64,000 nt of DNA from Diphasiastrum complanatum (taxonomy: Eukaryota > Streptophyta > Lycopodiopsida > Lycopodiales > Lycopodiaceae): contig CM055093.1 of assembly GCA_029204225.1 (NCBI GenBank), positions 29,959,777 to 30,023,776 on the forward strand. The letters run 5' to 3'. Below, piece by piece: positions 10,684 to 22,544 of this stretch (position 1 is the stretch's first letter; every line of letters begins with the position of its first letter). The notes below the pieces were generated by a model. That model had not been told where the DNA came from. It worked only from the letters and a program-made list of their open reading frames with translations, and did not search any database. The position numbers were made by a program, and so were the translations under genes.

Positions 10684-13600
10684 TTAACTTGCTAGTTTTA
10701 CAACACTACTTTGTTCCAACTTAAGAATGATCTCCATCATCAGAATAGATCTCTTCTCAAGGATCCTAATATGTACATAATTGATATAGATAATAGTGTC
10801 CATATAGGATGCTTCACTATTTCTTACATCAATTTTACATAGAATCATAAAAATGGTACATGTAAAAGAACATAGAATCTCAATTAATGAATTCCTCCAT
10901 GTATCCATCTCTGGTTTCTCTGTAAAATAGCAGCAAACAAGTTGTAAATGAAAGTGATCAACAAGTGTTTGCATGCCTCCTCCACATTTCACTATACATA
11001 TAGTGAATGCAACATGTATCTCCATGAATGAACTTCCATCACCACCTTGCCTTTGTAGATCTTCAATCCATGAAAGCCTTTGAGTGAATGAATGCCAAAA
11101 AGATGTGTTCCCTACTCCATTTGAATGACCAAAACCTGAACTTGAAATACTTGAAGTACCTCCACAAGATTTGCACACAACGCTTGATCCTACAATGTCA
11201 ACAAGTTGCCAATTTGCCAACACTAGAATACTAGATCTTGAACTTTGTTCAAAAGAAAACATATTGACCACTTCAATACCTTTCAAGATCTGAATGAATT
11301 CATGTACTTGATCATACAAACCAGCAATGATAACTATTCCATCTCCAAGATCCAAAGGATGCAAAACTATGGAACTAGTTTTATTGAAATTTGACAATTT
11401 CAACACATTGACATAACAATGTTCATACATGAGATTAGGCAAGTAAGGTAGAGTAAGAAGACACTTCCTTGCAGCTCCAAAGACCTTACTTGAACCTTCA
11501 AGAACCTGTAAAAACAGATCCAAAATGCCTTGACCATTTGTCTCTTCTTTGATGCTTTTCACTAGCTTCGAATTGCCACTTGTCTCTTGGTGTTGATGAA
11601 GCAATCCAAGATCAACCTCTTGATCTTCCAATAAGACATCAAAGATCTTGCATATGTGAACATCTTCAGATCTGAAACTCTGAAGATACTCCCTCTCAAA
11701 CACATGATTAAGATCCCACAAGATCTCATCAATGCTCAAATTTGACCCTTCACTATAGTTAGTGAAAACAATGCCACCATCATAAACCAACAGATAGATT
11801 CCAACATTTCCATTTAACATGAAGTAGAGTAGGTGAAGATGAGTATCAAACCTAATCAAAACAGCCCTCTTGAGTTCATAACAAACCTCAATAAGCTCAC
11901 CAATGATATCTCCCTTGCCTTGAAGAAGTTGCCACTTGAGTTGCTCCATGTAGTCTTCTTCAACCAACCTTTTGCCATCTTGACCATGAATGAACAATCC
12001 ACCACAATCATAGAATGCTTTGAGTTGATGAAGAGATGTTAGATCCATGCTTTGGATCTTCCCAAGAACCACTCTTCCATTGCCCTTTCCTTCACAAGAC
12101 TCCCTCTTAATGCTAGCACCACAAAAGTTAGAAACCTCCCTCTTGATAGTTGCACCATAAGAAGTAGAAGACTCTTGAATATTAGAAGCCAAGAAAAGAA
12201 TCCTTAGTACCTTCAACATAAGAGTGATTGAAGTACTCTCTCTTTTCAAACATGAACTTCTACTCAATGATTTAGGTAATGAGTCATATGATAATGATTC
12301 TTCCTCACTATCGTTCATAAAAACATCATTCAAAGTACATCCTACTTTGAACACTTCACATACTTCTCTTCCTTTTGACTTGTGATCTCCCTCACCAAGT
12401 CTCATGATAGAAACCTTTGATCTACTCTTTTTATGAAGAAATGTGACACCACTTGTTGCACAAATGACTTTATCACAAAAAGATGTAAAAGAACCATTTC
12501 CTTCAAGCATGCTCAAAGCACCATCATCTTTTCCCACATGATTACATACATCAATATGAAAAGAATTAGAAGAACAACCATCTTCTTGCAAAGAATGACA
12601 CTTAGCATCTCCATCTTTTTCCATATGAACAAACAAGTCATTAGCAACAATCACTTCCAAAGAAGAATCTTCATCAACTCCATTGATGAAGTTAGCTCCT
12701 TCCTTACCTTTTCCATTTTTGCACTTGCCATCTAGCACCATTGAAGAACCACCAAGCCTTGGAAGTCCATGAGTAGAAGAGTACAAACATGATGCTAATT
12801 TAGCTCCACATGACTCCATATGACTAGTAGGTAACACTAGTGCATCTTCAAGATCCAATGGATCCAAAAAATTGACCATAGATTCACCAAAGCTTGCCAA
12901 GTTAGCACAACAATTATCATCTCCAAGAAGTACATTAGATCTCAACCTAGATCTAGCATTTTGTTTCTTATGGCATTCATTTGCAAAATGTCCTTTTATC
13001 CCACAATAAAAGCACTTGAACTTTGACTTATTGTTCTTAGTAGAAGAGGAAGAGGAAGAGTGATCATCATGATCAAAGTTACCACCTTTGGACCATTTCC
13101 CTTTGCCTTTACCTTTGCCCTTGAATTTGCCTTTTGTGAAGAAAGCCTCTTCACCTCCACCTTGCAAGGATGCACCATCAAGCTTTGATTGCAACCTATG
13201 TTCTTCAGCCAATAAGATTTCTTGCAAGTCAACCACACTTGGCAAGACTCTTTGAATGGCAAAACTTTGCACAAGGTTAGCATGTTCATTTAGCAAACCA
13301 TTCAACATAACTTGGACTATTTCACCATCTTTTATGTTCTCATCAATGCATGCTAAATCATCACTTAGGGACTTAACTCTCAAGATAAATGCATGAGCAC
13401 TTTCACCCTCTCTTTGCCTACTAGAAAATATTTGTCTCCTTAGGGTTAATACCCTAGATGTGGACTTTGATTCAAAGAGCTTCTTTAAGGCATTCCATGC
13501 CTCACTTGCACTTTGACACTTTCCAACTTCCTTGAGAAGTTCATTTGTAACATTCATTTTAATGATATGAAGAGCCCTTTTGGCCTTCTTATCAAACCTT

Positions 13601-13761
13601 TGTTGCTCTTGAAGTGTGAGAGGTCTCTCTTCAATTTCTGCAACTATGTCCATGAGTTCATTCAACTCAAGTAAGGACTCCATCCTCACTTTCCAAGTAG
13701 AGTAGTTTGATGAACTCAACCTTTCACTAGACTCTAGCATGATCCCACCATTGGAAGCCAT
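10684..13761 (-). CDS. Gag with 760-residue C-terminal region of unknown function
   Basis: A single intact frame of 1025 codons. Residues about 8-200 form a copia-type Gag: the N-terminal block has the SSNYSTWKVRMESLL signature of the DUF4219/UBN2 type. A Lys/Gly-rich linker leads to a CCHC zinc knuckle at residues 250-263 (Cys250, Cys253, His258, Cys263). Gag should form virus-like particles and bind the element RNA. Residues 264-1025 match nothing I know: no protease D-S/T-G, no integrase and no YVDD. Residues from about 705 on are clearly related to the frames at 54.86-55.72 kb and 60.3-60.6 kb. Phrases of the form P-L/M-D-L-x-D/E occur near residues 300 and 780, suggesting internal duplication. 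A hydrophobic segment near residue 960 could be membrane-associated but is unproven. The start is the ATG matching the start of gag in the fragment at 61411. Confidence 0.85.
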   Translation of the reverse strand: MASNGGIMLESSERLSSSNYSTWKVRMESLLELNELMDIVAEIEERPLTLQEQQRFDKKAKRALHIIKMNVTNELLKEVGKCQSASEAWNALKKLFESKSTSRVLTLRRQIFSSRQREGESAHAFILRVKSLSDDLACIDENIKDGEIVQVMLNGLLNEHANLVQSFAIQRVLPSVVDLQEILLAEEHRLQSKLDGASLQGGGEEAFFTKGKFKGKGKGKGKWSKGGNFDHDDHSSSSSSTKNNKSKFKCFYCGIKGHFANECHKKQNARSRLRSNVLLGDDNCCANLASFGESMVNFLDPLDLEDALVLPTSHMESCGAKLASCLYSSTHGLPRLGGSSMVLDGKCKNGKGKEGANFINGVDEDSSLEVIVANDLFVHMEKDGDAKCHSLQEDGCSSNSFHIDVCNHVGKDDGALSMLEGNGSFTSFCDKVICATSGVTFLHKKSRSKVSIMRLGEGDHKSKGREVCEVFKVGCTLNDVFMNDSEEESLSYDSLPKSLSRSSCLKRESTSITLMLKVLRILFLASNIQESSTSYGATIKREVSNFCGASIKRESCEGKGNGRVVLGKIQSMDLTSLHQLKAFYDCGGLFIHGQDGKRLVEEDYMEQLKWQLLQGKGDIIGELIEVCYELKRAVLIRFDTHLHLLYFMLNGNVGIYLLVYDGGIVFTNYSEGSNLSIDEILWDLNHVFEREYLQSFRSEDVHICKIFDVLLEDQEVDLGLLHQHQETSGNSKLVKSIKEETNGQGILDLFLQVLEGSSKVFGAARKCLLTLPYLPNLMYEHCYVNVLKLSNFNKTSSIVLHPLDLGDGIVIIAGLYDQVHEFIQILKGIEVVNMFSFEQSSRSSILVLANWQLVDIVGSSVVCKSCGGTSSISSSGFGHSNGVGNTSFWHSFTQRLSWIEDLQRQGGDGSSFMEIHVAFTICIVKCGGGMQTLVDHFHLQLVCCYFTEKPEMDTWRNSLIEILCSFTCTIFMILCKIDVRNSEASYMDTIIYINYVHIRILEKRSILMMEIILKLEQSSVVKLAS

Positions 13762-14900
13762 GATTCTAATGTTTCTTCAACTTTTAGGTTTTGTCCTAAA
13801 GCACTTAGCACTCACTTTTCTCTCAAAAAATGATAGATAAAGAGATCTATGAAGATTTAGGACCCTAAAACACTTCTATCTTGAACCTAGATGGTTTCCA
13901 AGCATAGAAAGGAAGATTGAAACACATGCAACACTTTGCACACACTAAGAATGGATTACAAAATCAAACCAACCTGAACACACTCTTGCTTAAGCTCTCA
14001 AACTTTCCAGCAAGTGACCAAATCAAGTTATGGTATGAAGAGTTACTTGCATTCTTAGAAAATACCCAAAACTAGGATGCCAAGATTACCTAGTAATGAA
14101 CAAACTTGATCAACATATGATCAACACACTAAGATATTGATTCAACCTGTAAAACCACATGTAAACCACACTTCTAAAAGTTTATAAACTCCAGCAAGTG
14201 ATAAATACAAGATTTAGAGGTGAATGAATGAGCACACTTAGTGAATCACAAGACTAGCTTCACTATCTTGTCAAATCTTGGTGTTTAGATGTAGATCTAA
14301 GATCACTTCACATGAGAATGTTCCTCAACCTGTTAAGAACCTGAAAACACACTTGCATAATGGTTAACACCTTCCAGCAAATGCTCCAATCAAATTACAT
14401 AAGGAGAGTTACTTACATGCTCAACAAAGTACACCAAAATTTATGCCAAAATTGATGACAATCTTTACAATATGCTCTTCACAATGGAGCTTACAATATG
14501 TTCACCCAAAAAAGGGGATCTTTCATCCAAATGGGAGCTTTGCTCAGCCTTTAGGAGAATTACAACTCACTCAAAAGAGCATTTGTCATCCACTTAAGGA
14601 GAGTGTTCATCCAAGAATGGAGATTGTCAACAATAGGATTGAAAAGAACATTGTTAGTATTGAATATGCACAAGCCTCACAATCACAAATGATTAGGTGT
14701 TATGATCTGATCCAAAATAGTTTCTTTTCAGCCTCTGATCTTCAATAGACCTGAAATATGCTTTTGATCCACAAGTTCAACTCACAAAACAAAGGTTAGT
14801 AAGATTTGATCAACAAAGCAATGCAAAATCATGCTAGAACTTGATCAAACATCCAAATATCACCAAAAATGGAATACTTACTGTAAATAGAAGCCAACCA
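13762..14900 (-). other. Element A 5-prime leader
   Basis: About 1.1 kb of untranslated leader lies between PBS and gag on the minus strand. Short frames on either strand have no protein character. The part nearest gag resembles 61412-61790, upstream of another gag copy. Packaging signals would be expected here. Confidence 0.7.
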
Positions 14901-14912
14901 GCTCTGATACCA
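14901..14912 (-). other. Element A primer-binding site
   Basis: On the minus strand TGGTATCAGAGC follows the LTR with no gap. It is complementary to the 3-prime end of plant initiator tRNA-Met, the usual copia primer. Confidence 0.9.
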
Positions 14913-15559
14913 TGTGAAAAATACAGATCCTAAGTGGATCTAAACTCCAAGATCATTGGCTTGAATGCTTGCACTCCAAACTACATAAGCTAGGAATTGG
15001 CAACACATTCTATGCTACCTAGAATGCAAAGAACTTGATCAAAAAGCATTTATCACAAATGGAAACTTCCATAAACATCAAGTGCGGCCCAAAATAGCAT
15101 TATACAGTCCATAATACATCAGCCTATCACTTTTGGAAAGCACCTAAGATCATACACACAAAGCTTGAACTCAATCACTACACAATGCCAACAATGGAAG
15201 GAGAACCCAATAGAAAAATCTCTCATTAAGCAAATGAATACAATGGATCTGCTCCAACCTGTTTCTCCACGGCCTACCTGCTATATATAGCTGAGAGAGA
15301 TGACTCTCTCTCCTCTCTCTAGACCCTCCTTACCTAAAATATGCCCTATATAGGTAAAATTGGCATATATGTCCAAAATACATGAAAATGGACTCATTTC
15401 GAAGGTCTTGAAGTTTGACACTTCTTCATACTGAAAAAATACACTTACTAAAAATATCTAGACCTGTTTCACACGTGTGAAAAGTCAGATCCTAAACTAT
15501 GTGCCATTTTTAGCAATTTTGGCCTAAAACTAGACAAGGAAATGTTGACAATTTTCACA
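14913..15559 (-). repeat. Element A 5-prime LTR (647 bp)
   Basis: This is the upstream LTR in the minus-strand sense. It ends with the TG/CA termini of an 8-bp inverted repeat. It holds a CACACGTGTG palindrome at 15470-15479, a TATA-like CTATATATAG at 15281-15290 and a short GA/CT-rich patch beside it (about 15292-15320). It abuts the PBS at 14912. Confidence 0.95.
15281..15290 (-). promoter_or_regulatory. Putative TATA box of element A LTR
   Basis: CTATATATAG lies about 270 nt into the LTR, downstream of the CACACGTGTG palindrome and next to a GA/CT-rich patch. This is a plausible U3/R promoter layout, with transcription expected to start some 30 nt further on. The box is palindromic, so it does not by itself set the direction. 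Confidence 0.45.
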
Positions 15560-15564
15560 TGCTC

Positions 15565-16103
15565 TTCTAGTGAGGAGGCGATGCTTGTCAATGTGTAAGG
15601 TGAGGAGAGGTTATTACCTCCAAGAGTTGCCTAACTCGAGAAGTCATCTCAACTATTGTTGCCACCCAAGGTGGGGCCCTTCCCACGCAAGGGGAAGCTT
15701 GGAAGAAACCACAATCTAAAAAAATACCAGGTGGTCACACCTACCTACCCTCAATGATTAGATCGAAACATCTAATAGATGCATCAACAATCCTTGGAGC
15801 CTTAGTCTTCTCAATCTGCATTGAATGCTTTTTCCAACAAATGTCTATTTGGACTCAACGGATCAAAACTGAGATTGCTACAAAATTCCAAAGCGGATGG
15901 AACTCACATGAGGCCTATACTTTTCACACATTAAATGCTCACTTATGATTCAAGAAATCCACCAAAGCTAGTAATCGTTAGCCAATTTGAAGCTAAAAGA
16001 CACTTGCGATGCAAGAGCCCTCTCAAATCGAGAATTTTCACTCACAATCTTGCTTCATGGAGATCAAACTTCAAGCATGCATGTGCTGCAGGCTCTGATA
16101 CTA
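15565..16103 (-). other. Probable old retrotransposon leader with decayed PBS
   Basis: Non-coding DNA to the left of an LTR-like block. GGCTCTGATACTA at 16091-16103 is a one-mismatch reverse complement of the copia PBS and sits directly beside the LTR starting at 16104. In the minus sense this is therefore the leader of an old element, into which A inserted at 15560. Confidence 0.5.
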
Positions 16104-16885
16104 TGTCAAAAAAAGGAGATTTGAGAACCTTATGAAGATCTACCATGACCTACATGCATGGGAGATTGCACATCTACCAAAGTTAGATGGATCAATTCGA
16201 GACTGGAAGAGCTATCTACCACACTTTGAATCTAGGCAAGAGCTCGATCACATCAAAAGTTGCAATCATCCAGAGACAAGCAAGTGTCTTATATCCACAT
16301 TATAAAACTAAGTAAAATTAACTACGAGACATCAATCCAGGCACCTTGCTCTCGGGTAGAGAGATAAGAGGGCCTGCTGCTCTCGGGTAGATAAAGAATA
16401 AACCAAAATGCCTCCAAGTCAAAAATCGCATTATCTCTCAAGAAAGTTGTATCAAGGAGAGCACACTTCCATATAATAGTGGCTCAAGTTTTAGCATATC
16501 ACATCCTCAAAATTGATTGGACCCCATGGATTCCACCTTTGATAATGATTAGCACCTCTCTCCATGATTGGACCACATAGCTTAAACCTCTCAATTTGAT
16601 TGGCCAAGTAATTTGCACCTTTAAACATGATTGGAACAAACATTTTGCACCTCTTGATGTGATTGGGCCAAATTTGACATTAAGATGTGGATTTGGTTGC
16701 ATACTAGCAAAATACCAATTTTTACACTTTGTGACACATGTGACCATCTCACTAGAACTTGAGTTGGAGGCCTTTTGGCTTCTCAAAATCAACATAAAAA
16801 TATGTACAAGGTGGTGGTAGACATAAATCAAACCCCATGATGACATCTAACAAGGAAAATAACAGTCTAATTACCATCTTTCACA
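16104..16885 (-). repeat. Old LTR with CCAAT-type internal repeats (LTR J)
   Basis: It begins next to the degenerate PBS and ends near TTTCACA at about 16885. In the minus sense it carries about six spaced CCAATCA-containing units (16508-16680), a CTCTCTACCCGAG phrase (about 16350), and similarity to 62.3-62.7 kb and to LTR E at 62.7-63.4 kb. The internal region is not preserved as coding sequence. The exact right boundary is uncertain. Confidence 0.6.
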
Positions 16886-18440
16886 AAAATTCAATACTCG
16901 TCGGTTTGGAAAGAAATAATAGTTGCTACTCAAGATTTTGAATAATGATTGAAAGCAAAAGTTTGGGAAACGTTTGACAACATGGTCAAATATCTAAGAA
17001 AGGAAAAAGTCTCAAATACTGATGTGCAAATGATACAAAAAACAATTATTACAACTTTTTCAATGATTTTACAAAAGAGTGCAAATACGTCATAACACAA
17101 AATCAGAAAATTATTTTAGATGGTACTCAACATTAAGGATAGAGACATGGAATTTGAGTATTAGGGTTGCATGTCTATATCGAAAATATTTACAGCCACT
17201 CCTTTAGTCAATTAGCCATTATGTGAGCATGTGCGTTATCTTTGGATTTGCCTCATTAGTCAGAGCCTTGGATTGGATATGGATACTTTTATAGTCATTT
17301 GTTACTTTCCTCCTAAGACATCTTCTTTTGTTGATTGTATTGATTCTCCATATGCAGATGGCTGTTATAGTCTTTAGCTGAATTCGGGCACAAGCTTGAC
17401 GATATTACCAAGACTTTTACTCTACCTTTTTCGGTTGAGGATTGTCCTAATATGCTTGGGACAAAACTCCCGTCATCCATTGAATGATTCTCTTCTTGGT
17501 TCATCATCAAATTTGACCTTTCTTGATTCTGACCTCCAATCTAATGGTCCGCATTATGCCCCCAATTTTTCAACCGAGGGTTTCGTAATGGACATTTAGT
17601 GCATGCATGATCTCCAAAACAATATCCACATTGGTCCAATTGAAAATTTTTCATTATGCAAGTCTTAAGCTCATGTTTTTGGTCATCTTTTTGCTGGTCT
17701 TGGTGAACCTTGTGACATGTGGTGCTTGGTGCCTCTTGACTCTGTTGTGAGGCCATGTCATCCTCTCTTGCATGATTGGCTAGCATTGTGGATTTTGGGT
17801 CCTCTGATGCCCCATTCGATGATGCAACAATAGAATAGAGATGATCCACCTCCTCCATCGAGATCTTTGCTTCCATAAGAGTGGAATCTTAATAAATTTG
17901 TACAAAAGAAGTATAGGATGCCAAGTCTACCATGCCAGATCTAATTTCATTGAGCAGTTTGACATAGTAGTTCATCATTATGATTTCTGTACGTACAGGT
18001 GGATCACAACTCTTCACCATGTCTGGAATTCACATTTCAAAAATGGAGTAACAGATGGATGTGACATATGGATTTAACAAATGGATATAACAGATGAATA
18101 CGATGGTGTTGGGCGGGTGGTTGATGTTATGAAGGGATGAGAGAAACACACACAACTAACAAATTTCACTAGACAACAATGGAATGAATGATGAGAGAGA
18201 TGGATGGATGTTTCACAGATTCGGATGGGGATGATTACAAAAAACATGATGATGTAATTGCGCAGATGGTAACGATGACAAGTGATAGATGGTTACGATG
18301 GTGCTGGTGCAAGGTCTGGGTCCTCTCCAGTGCAAGGGTATGGGAGACTACGCTGTATGACTTGTATGCGATCGAGCAAGTGATTGGCGTGTCAAGTCAT
18401 TAGCCGATGAGACAATTTTTTTGAAAAATTTGACTTTTTT
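16886..18440. other. No recognised gene; one weak minus-strand frame
   Basis: A 111-codon frame at 17876-17541 (minus) contains C-x2-C-x3-H-x-C-x2-C, which could bind zinc and recalls retroelement nucleic-acid-binding tails. However, the spacing is not a standard CCHC knuckle and there is no second copy for support. A minus-strand frame at 17510-17313 might continue it. The rest is unremarkable AT-rich DNA with GATG-rich stretches around 18060-18300. Confidence 0.3.
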
Positions 18441-18445
18441 TTCTA

Positions 18446-18710
18446 GAAGTGGGTGAGTTAGGGATGGCGAGTTACGGCGCGAATCACGGATGGAGAGTCA
18501 GAGCACGAGTCAGAGATGGCGAGTTAGGGATGACAAGTCAGGGATAACGAGTCAGAGTGCGAGTCAAAGATGGCAAGTCAAGGATGGCGAGGCGAATCAG
18601 GAATGGCAAGTCAGAGTGCAAGTCAAAGAAGGCGAGTCAAAACGTGAGTTAGAGATGGCGAGTTAGGGACGACAAGTCAGAGATAGCGAGTCAGAACACG
18701 AGTCAAATTT
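18446..18710. repeat. Minisatellite, 14-bp unit GAGTCAGAGATGGC
   Basis: Roughly 15-20 imperfect units of about 14 bases, built on GAGTCA followed by A/G-rich sequence and GATGGC. Variants such as GAGTTAGGGATGGC and AAGTCAGGGATAAC occur. Isolated GACTCGCC/GGCGAGTC words persist to about 18900, suggesting an originally longer array. Confidence 0.8.
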
Positions 18711-19349
18711 TGACTTGCCAGTCTGATTTAATATAGATCCAGTACTGTACTTGCTACTGTACTGGTGGCGAGTCAAAGTACTTAGAAAATAGAAAGAAAT
18801 CTCAATTGGCAAGCTGAAAAAAAAGATGGGAAATAAAAAATGGGTGACAAATTTAAAATCGTGAGTTAGGATGTGAGTCGGCAAGTAATTTGACTCGCCG
18901 ACCTCCAAAATGGTTGTTTCGAGGCTATTGGTCACTCTGTACTATGGAAAAAAAAAATGAGAACGAGTCAAAAACCTGTCAAAAATGAGAGAAAATGGCA
19001 AAAACAAAATACAAAATAAGATTCACTCCTAAGACTGTTTAGGATCGTCTCCCTGACAATGATGCGAAAAAAATGTTGGACCCTTTTCATGCCTCCCTAA
19101 CCATCATGATCAAGAGGGCAAAAAAGGGTTTTTGATCTGCAACCGGGTGAGTATCGATGTAGTATTGGGCTTTGATCCAATGGAGAGAGAGCTAAGCGAC
19201 AAAATAGGAGTGGGGATCTAGGCTTGCTAAGGTTGTCAATCTTAGCTTCGGATCTATGCGTGGAATAGCCTAGATTTGTGTGCGGTTCATCTTTATTCCT
19301 TTTTCTCTTTTTGTTCCTTTTTTGGTTGCTTATCTAGGCATTCTTGGTT

Positions 19350-19496
19350 CTAGATCTTCTCCTATTGAGGTTGATCTTCTCAAGGGAGGTGAAAGATGAA
19401 AGAAAACTTTCCTAATGGATCTTAACAATCACTTCATGGTTTTCTTTCATCTTTCACCTCCCTTGAGAAGATCAACCTCAATAGGAGAAGATCTAG
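19350..19496. repeat. Perfect 58-bp inverted repeat with 31-base loop
   Basis: The left arm 19350-19407 and right arm 19439-19496 are exact reverse complements over 58 bases. The loop is 19408-19438. The right arm runs within four bases into the (GA)n tract. The sister copy at 20.3 kb has only a left-arm equivalent, so the inverted arm was gained here. Confidence 0.95.
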
Positions 19497-19497
19497 A

Positions 19498-19646
<149 letters not shown>

Positions 19647-20029
19647 CGAAAGTAAAAATTGACAGTGTTATTAGGATGAGTAGAAGATGATCAAATACAA
19701 AGGAAATGGCTCCCTCTTATAGATTTGAGAGGTAGATTGGCTATTGAAGTTCCATCATGTTTACTATCTTGACCATCAAAATCACTTTGGGTTTCTTGAG
19801 GTCAAGCTGTGTTTTCCAACTTAACAAATTTACAAAAGCTAAGTTTAAAAAACTTTATTGAATAATTGTGCTCCATGGTAGCCTAAGTCCCAATGTTGGA
19901 CTCACACATGCAAGATGCCAACTGGTCGTCTGTTTCTCTTCAGTTATGTAGTGTTTGGGCTTATTGCAAAAGTCTCTTGCCATATTCTAGAATATTCTAT
20001 GTCATACCCAGAAATATCGGACAACATTT

Positions 20030-20753
<724 letters not shown>

Positions 20754-20759
20754 GAGGCT

Positions 20760-22540
20760 AGGTCTACAATTAACTAGTACAAAAAATATTGCCAAGAGAT
20801 TTAATATAAAATGCATTCATGTCAATTAAAGACCCAAGTACTTGGAGCATAAGGTGTAGTGCCAAGTAATAAGCTAGGGCCTAGAGCCCAATGTATTGCA
20901 ATACATATCCCATAACTTTCTCCTCAAAAAGATGTTGTTTAAAGACCATATTGATGCCAATATGATAGATGGCATCACAACATGTATATATGGAAACAAC
21001 AACGTGATACCATTGATTGCATACACCCTACAAGCTACCTAAACATATATCTGGTTGAAGTTGCAAACATAGGACTTTTGTGTCTTCTAATCCTAGATGA
21101 CACTGTAACCTAAATGGACCAAGATTTGTAGTCTCTATGGTGCTTCCTGCGGTCTTCATTTCTAGTTGAGTCTTTTATGCATTGCAAGTCTCTTGTGAGT
21201 TTCCTTTTCCTGAGTAGCTTAGGCAACATACATGATGTACTGAGTCTAGATATATAACATGATAGTCTGCACCAGGATACACGATGTTTCCTTGTTTGAC
21301 AAAACTTTGATGTTATGGTAACTGGTGGTATACAACCCCAATTAATGAACAAGACATTGTAGAATCTTCTTACTTTCTATAAATAGATCAACGTTGAACA
21401 AAATATTATGTAGTGAAAAATATAATCTTCCATGTTTTTCCAAGTTCTTTACTTTACAATAGCTTGGTCCTATAAAATCTCAGTAGATGAATAACAGAGT
21501 GATGTACAGTCATGTTAGAGGAGAATAAAATCGTTGCAAACATGGAATACAATGTTTGATAACAAAAAAAAAACCTTCCAAATCGGACCATTTTTTTAAC
21601 TTTATAACAACTTGAGCTATATAGCTTTGATTGATGGACAATGAAACAAAGTGTAAGGTGTATTCATAACATTTGCATAATAATTCCAAAGCATCACCAA
21701 AAAAACTTCTTTTATCGAGGGAAGGGGGGGGGGGGGGGGGTAGCGCACCCTGCCAGTGATCTAAGAGATGTAGTCTTTTCCAAATTTGATCTTGAAACAA
21801 TATGTCTTGACAACATATATCAAACTTGGAAAATTGGGGTTTGCCATTACCCCTTCATATAGACTTTTAGTGTGGCATTTGTTGTCCCCATAAAGTGTTA
21901 TCAGTGCCCATTTGTAAGGTGTCAAAGCAAGAAAAAAAGACAAGCATAATTGCTTGTACTACCTTGGTACCATACTTAGAATTTGAGGTTACATTGACAA
22001 GAATAGTAAGCAACCAGCTTTTACATGGTCATAGCCTAGTTTCAAATCAATTTGAAGATTACCTGAGCCCACTTGGCTTCCATATCACGAAATCACTCAT
22101 TTGGCATTAGTTTGCACACTAGCAACACATGGAATGGACAAAGTTAGAGATTTTGCAATGACGAACATATCGGATCACCTAAGCATATAAATAAAGTGTC
22201 GTTTGTCAATAAAAGCAATAAGCTACGGTCTGCATTATGTGACTATGGCATCACTCTAAACTGCCAGGACAATTTTTCACACTGACTCATGGAAGTTGAC
22301 CCCTAAAACCGTTTTAGAGACGAAAGTGTCAAACACTATCTGGATACACCATTTGAGCCCATTCAATCTCTGGCTCTCGACAAACATGGTGGAGAGGTTT
22401 AATGGACTACCACAAATTTTATCGATGTATTGTACTCCCATCATACTCTGTTACAGGCAGTTTGGGCCTAGGAGACAATTTTTTGGTCCTAAAAAGGCAT
22501 AAATTTTTGCACTAGAGACAAGGAGACAGAATCACAACAT
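20760..22540. other. No gene recognised
   Basis: AT-rich DNA with no supported coding region. An 18-base G run lies at about 21723-21740. Short frames here show no motifs. Confidence 0.45.
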
Positions 22541-22544
22541 TTGC

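Larger units (their letters stand above)
10019..15564 (-). mobile_element. Complete Gag-only copia-type LTR retrotransposon (element A)
   Basis: Two 647-bp LTRs (10024-10670 and 14913-15559) begin TGTGAAAA and end TTTTCACA. By eye they are identical along their whole length. A perfect 5-bp target duplication TGCTC lies at 10019-10023 and 15560-15564. Reading on the minus strand the order is 5-prime LTR, PBS, an approximately 1.15-kb leader, one 1025-codon ORF, PPT, 3-prime LTR. Identical LTRs and an intact TSD indicate very recent insertion. There is no protease, integrase, RT or RNase H in the 4.2-kb interior, so the element is non-autonomous and must use enzymes supplied in trans. It resembles the structural class called TR-GAG in plants. 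The assignment to copia rests on the Gag domain and the initiator-Met PBS. Confidence 0.95.

Noticed and set aside
10684-11700. Calling the C-terminal region of the A protein an envelope protein
   Set aside because: One short hydrophobic patch and no signal peptide, cleavage site or transmembrane plus tail layout. Not enough support.
11833-12735. Plus-strand frames of 69 and 100 codons inside element A
   Set aside because: Antisense shadows of the 1025-codon ORF.
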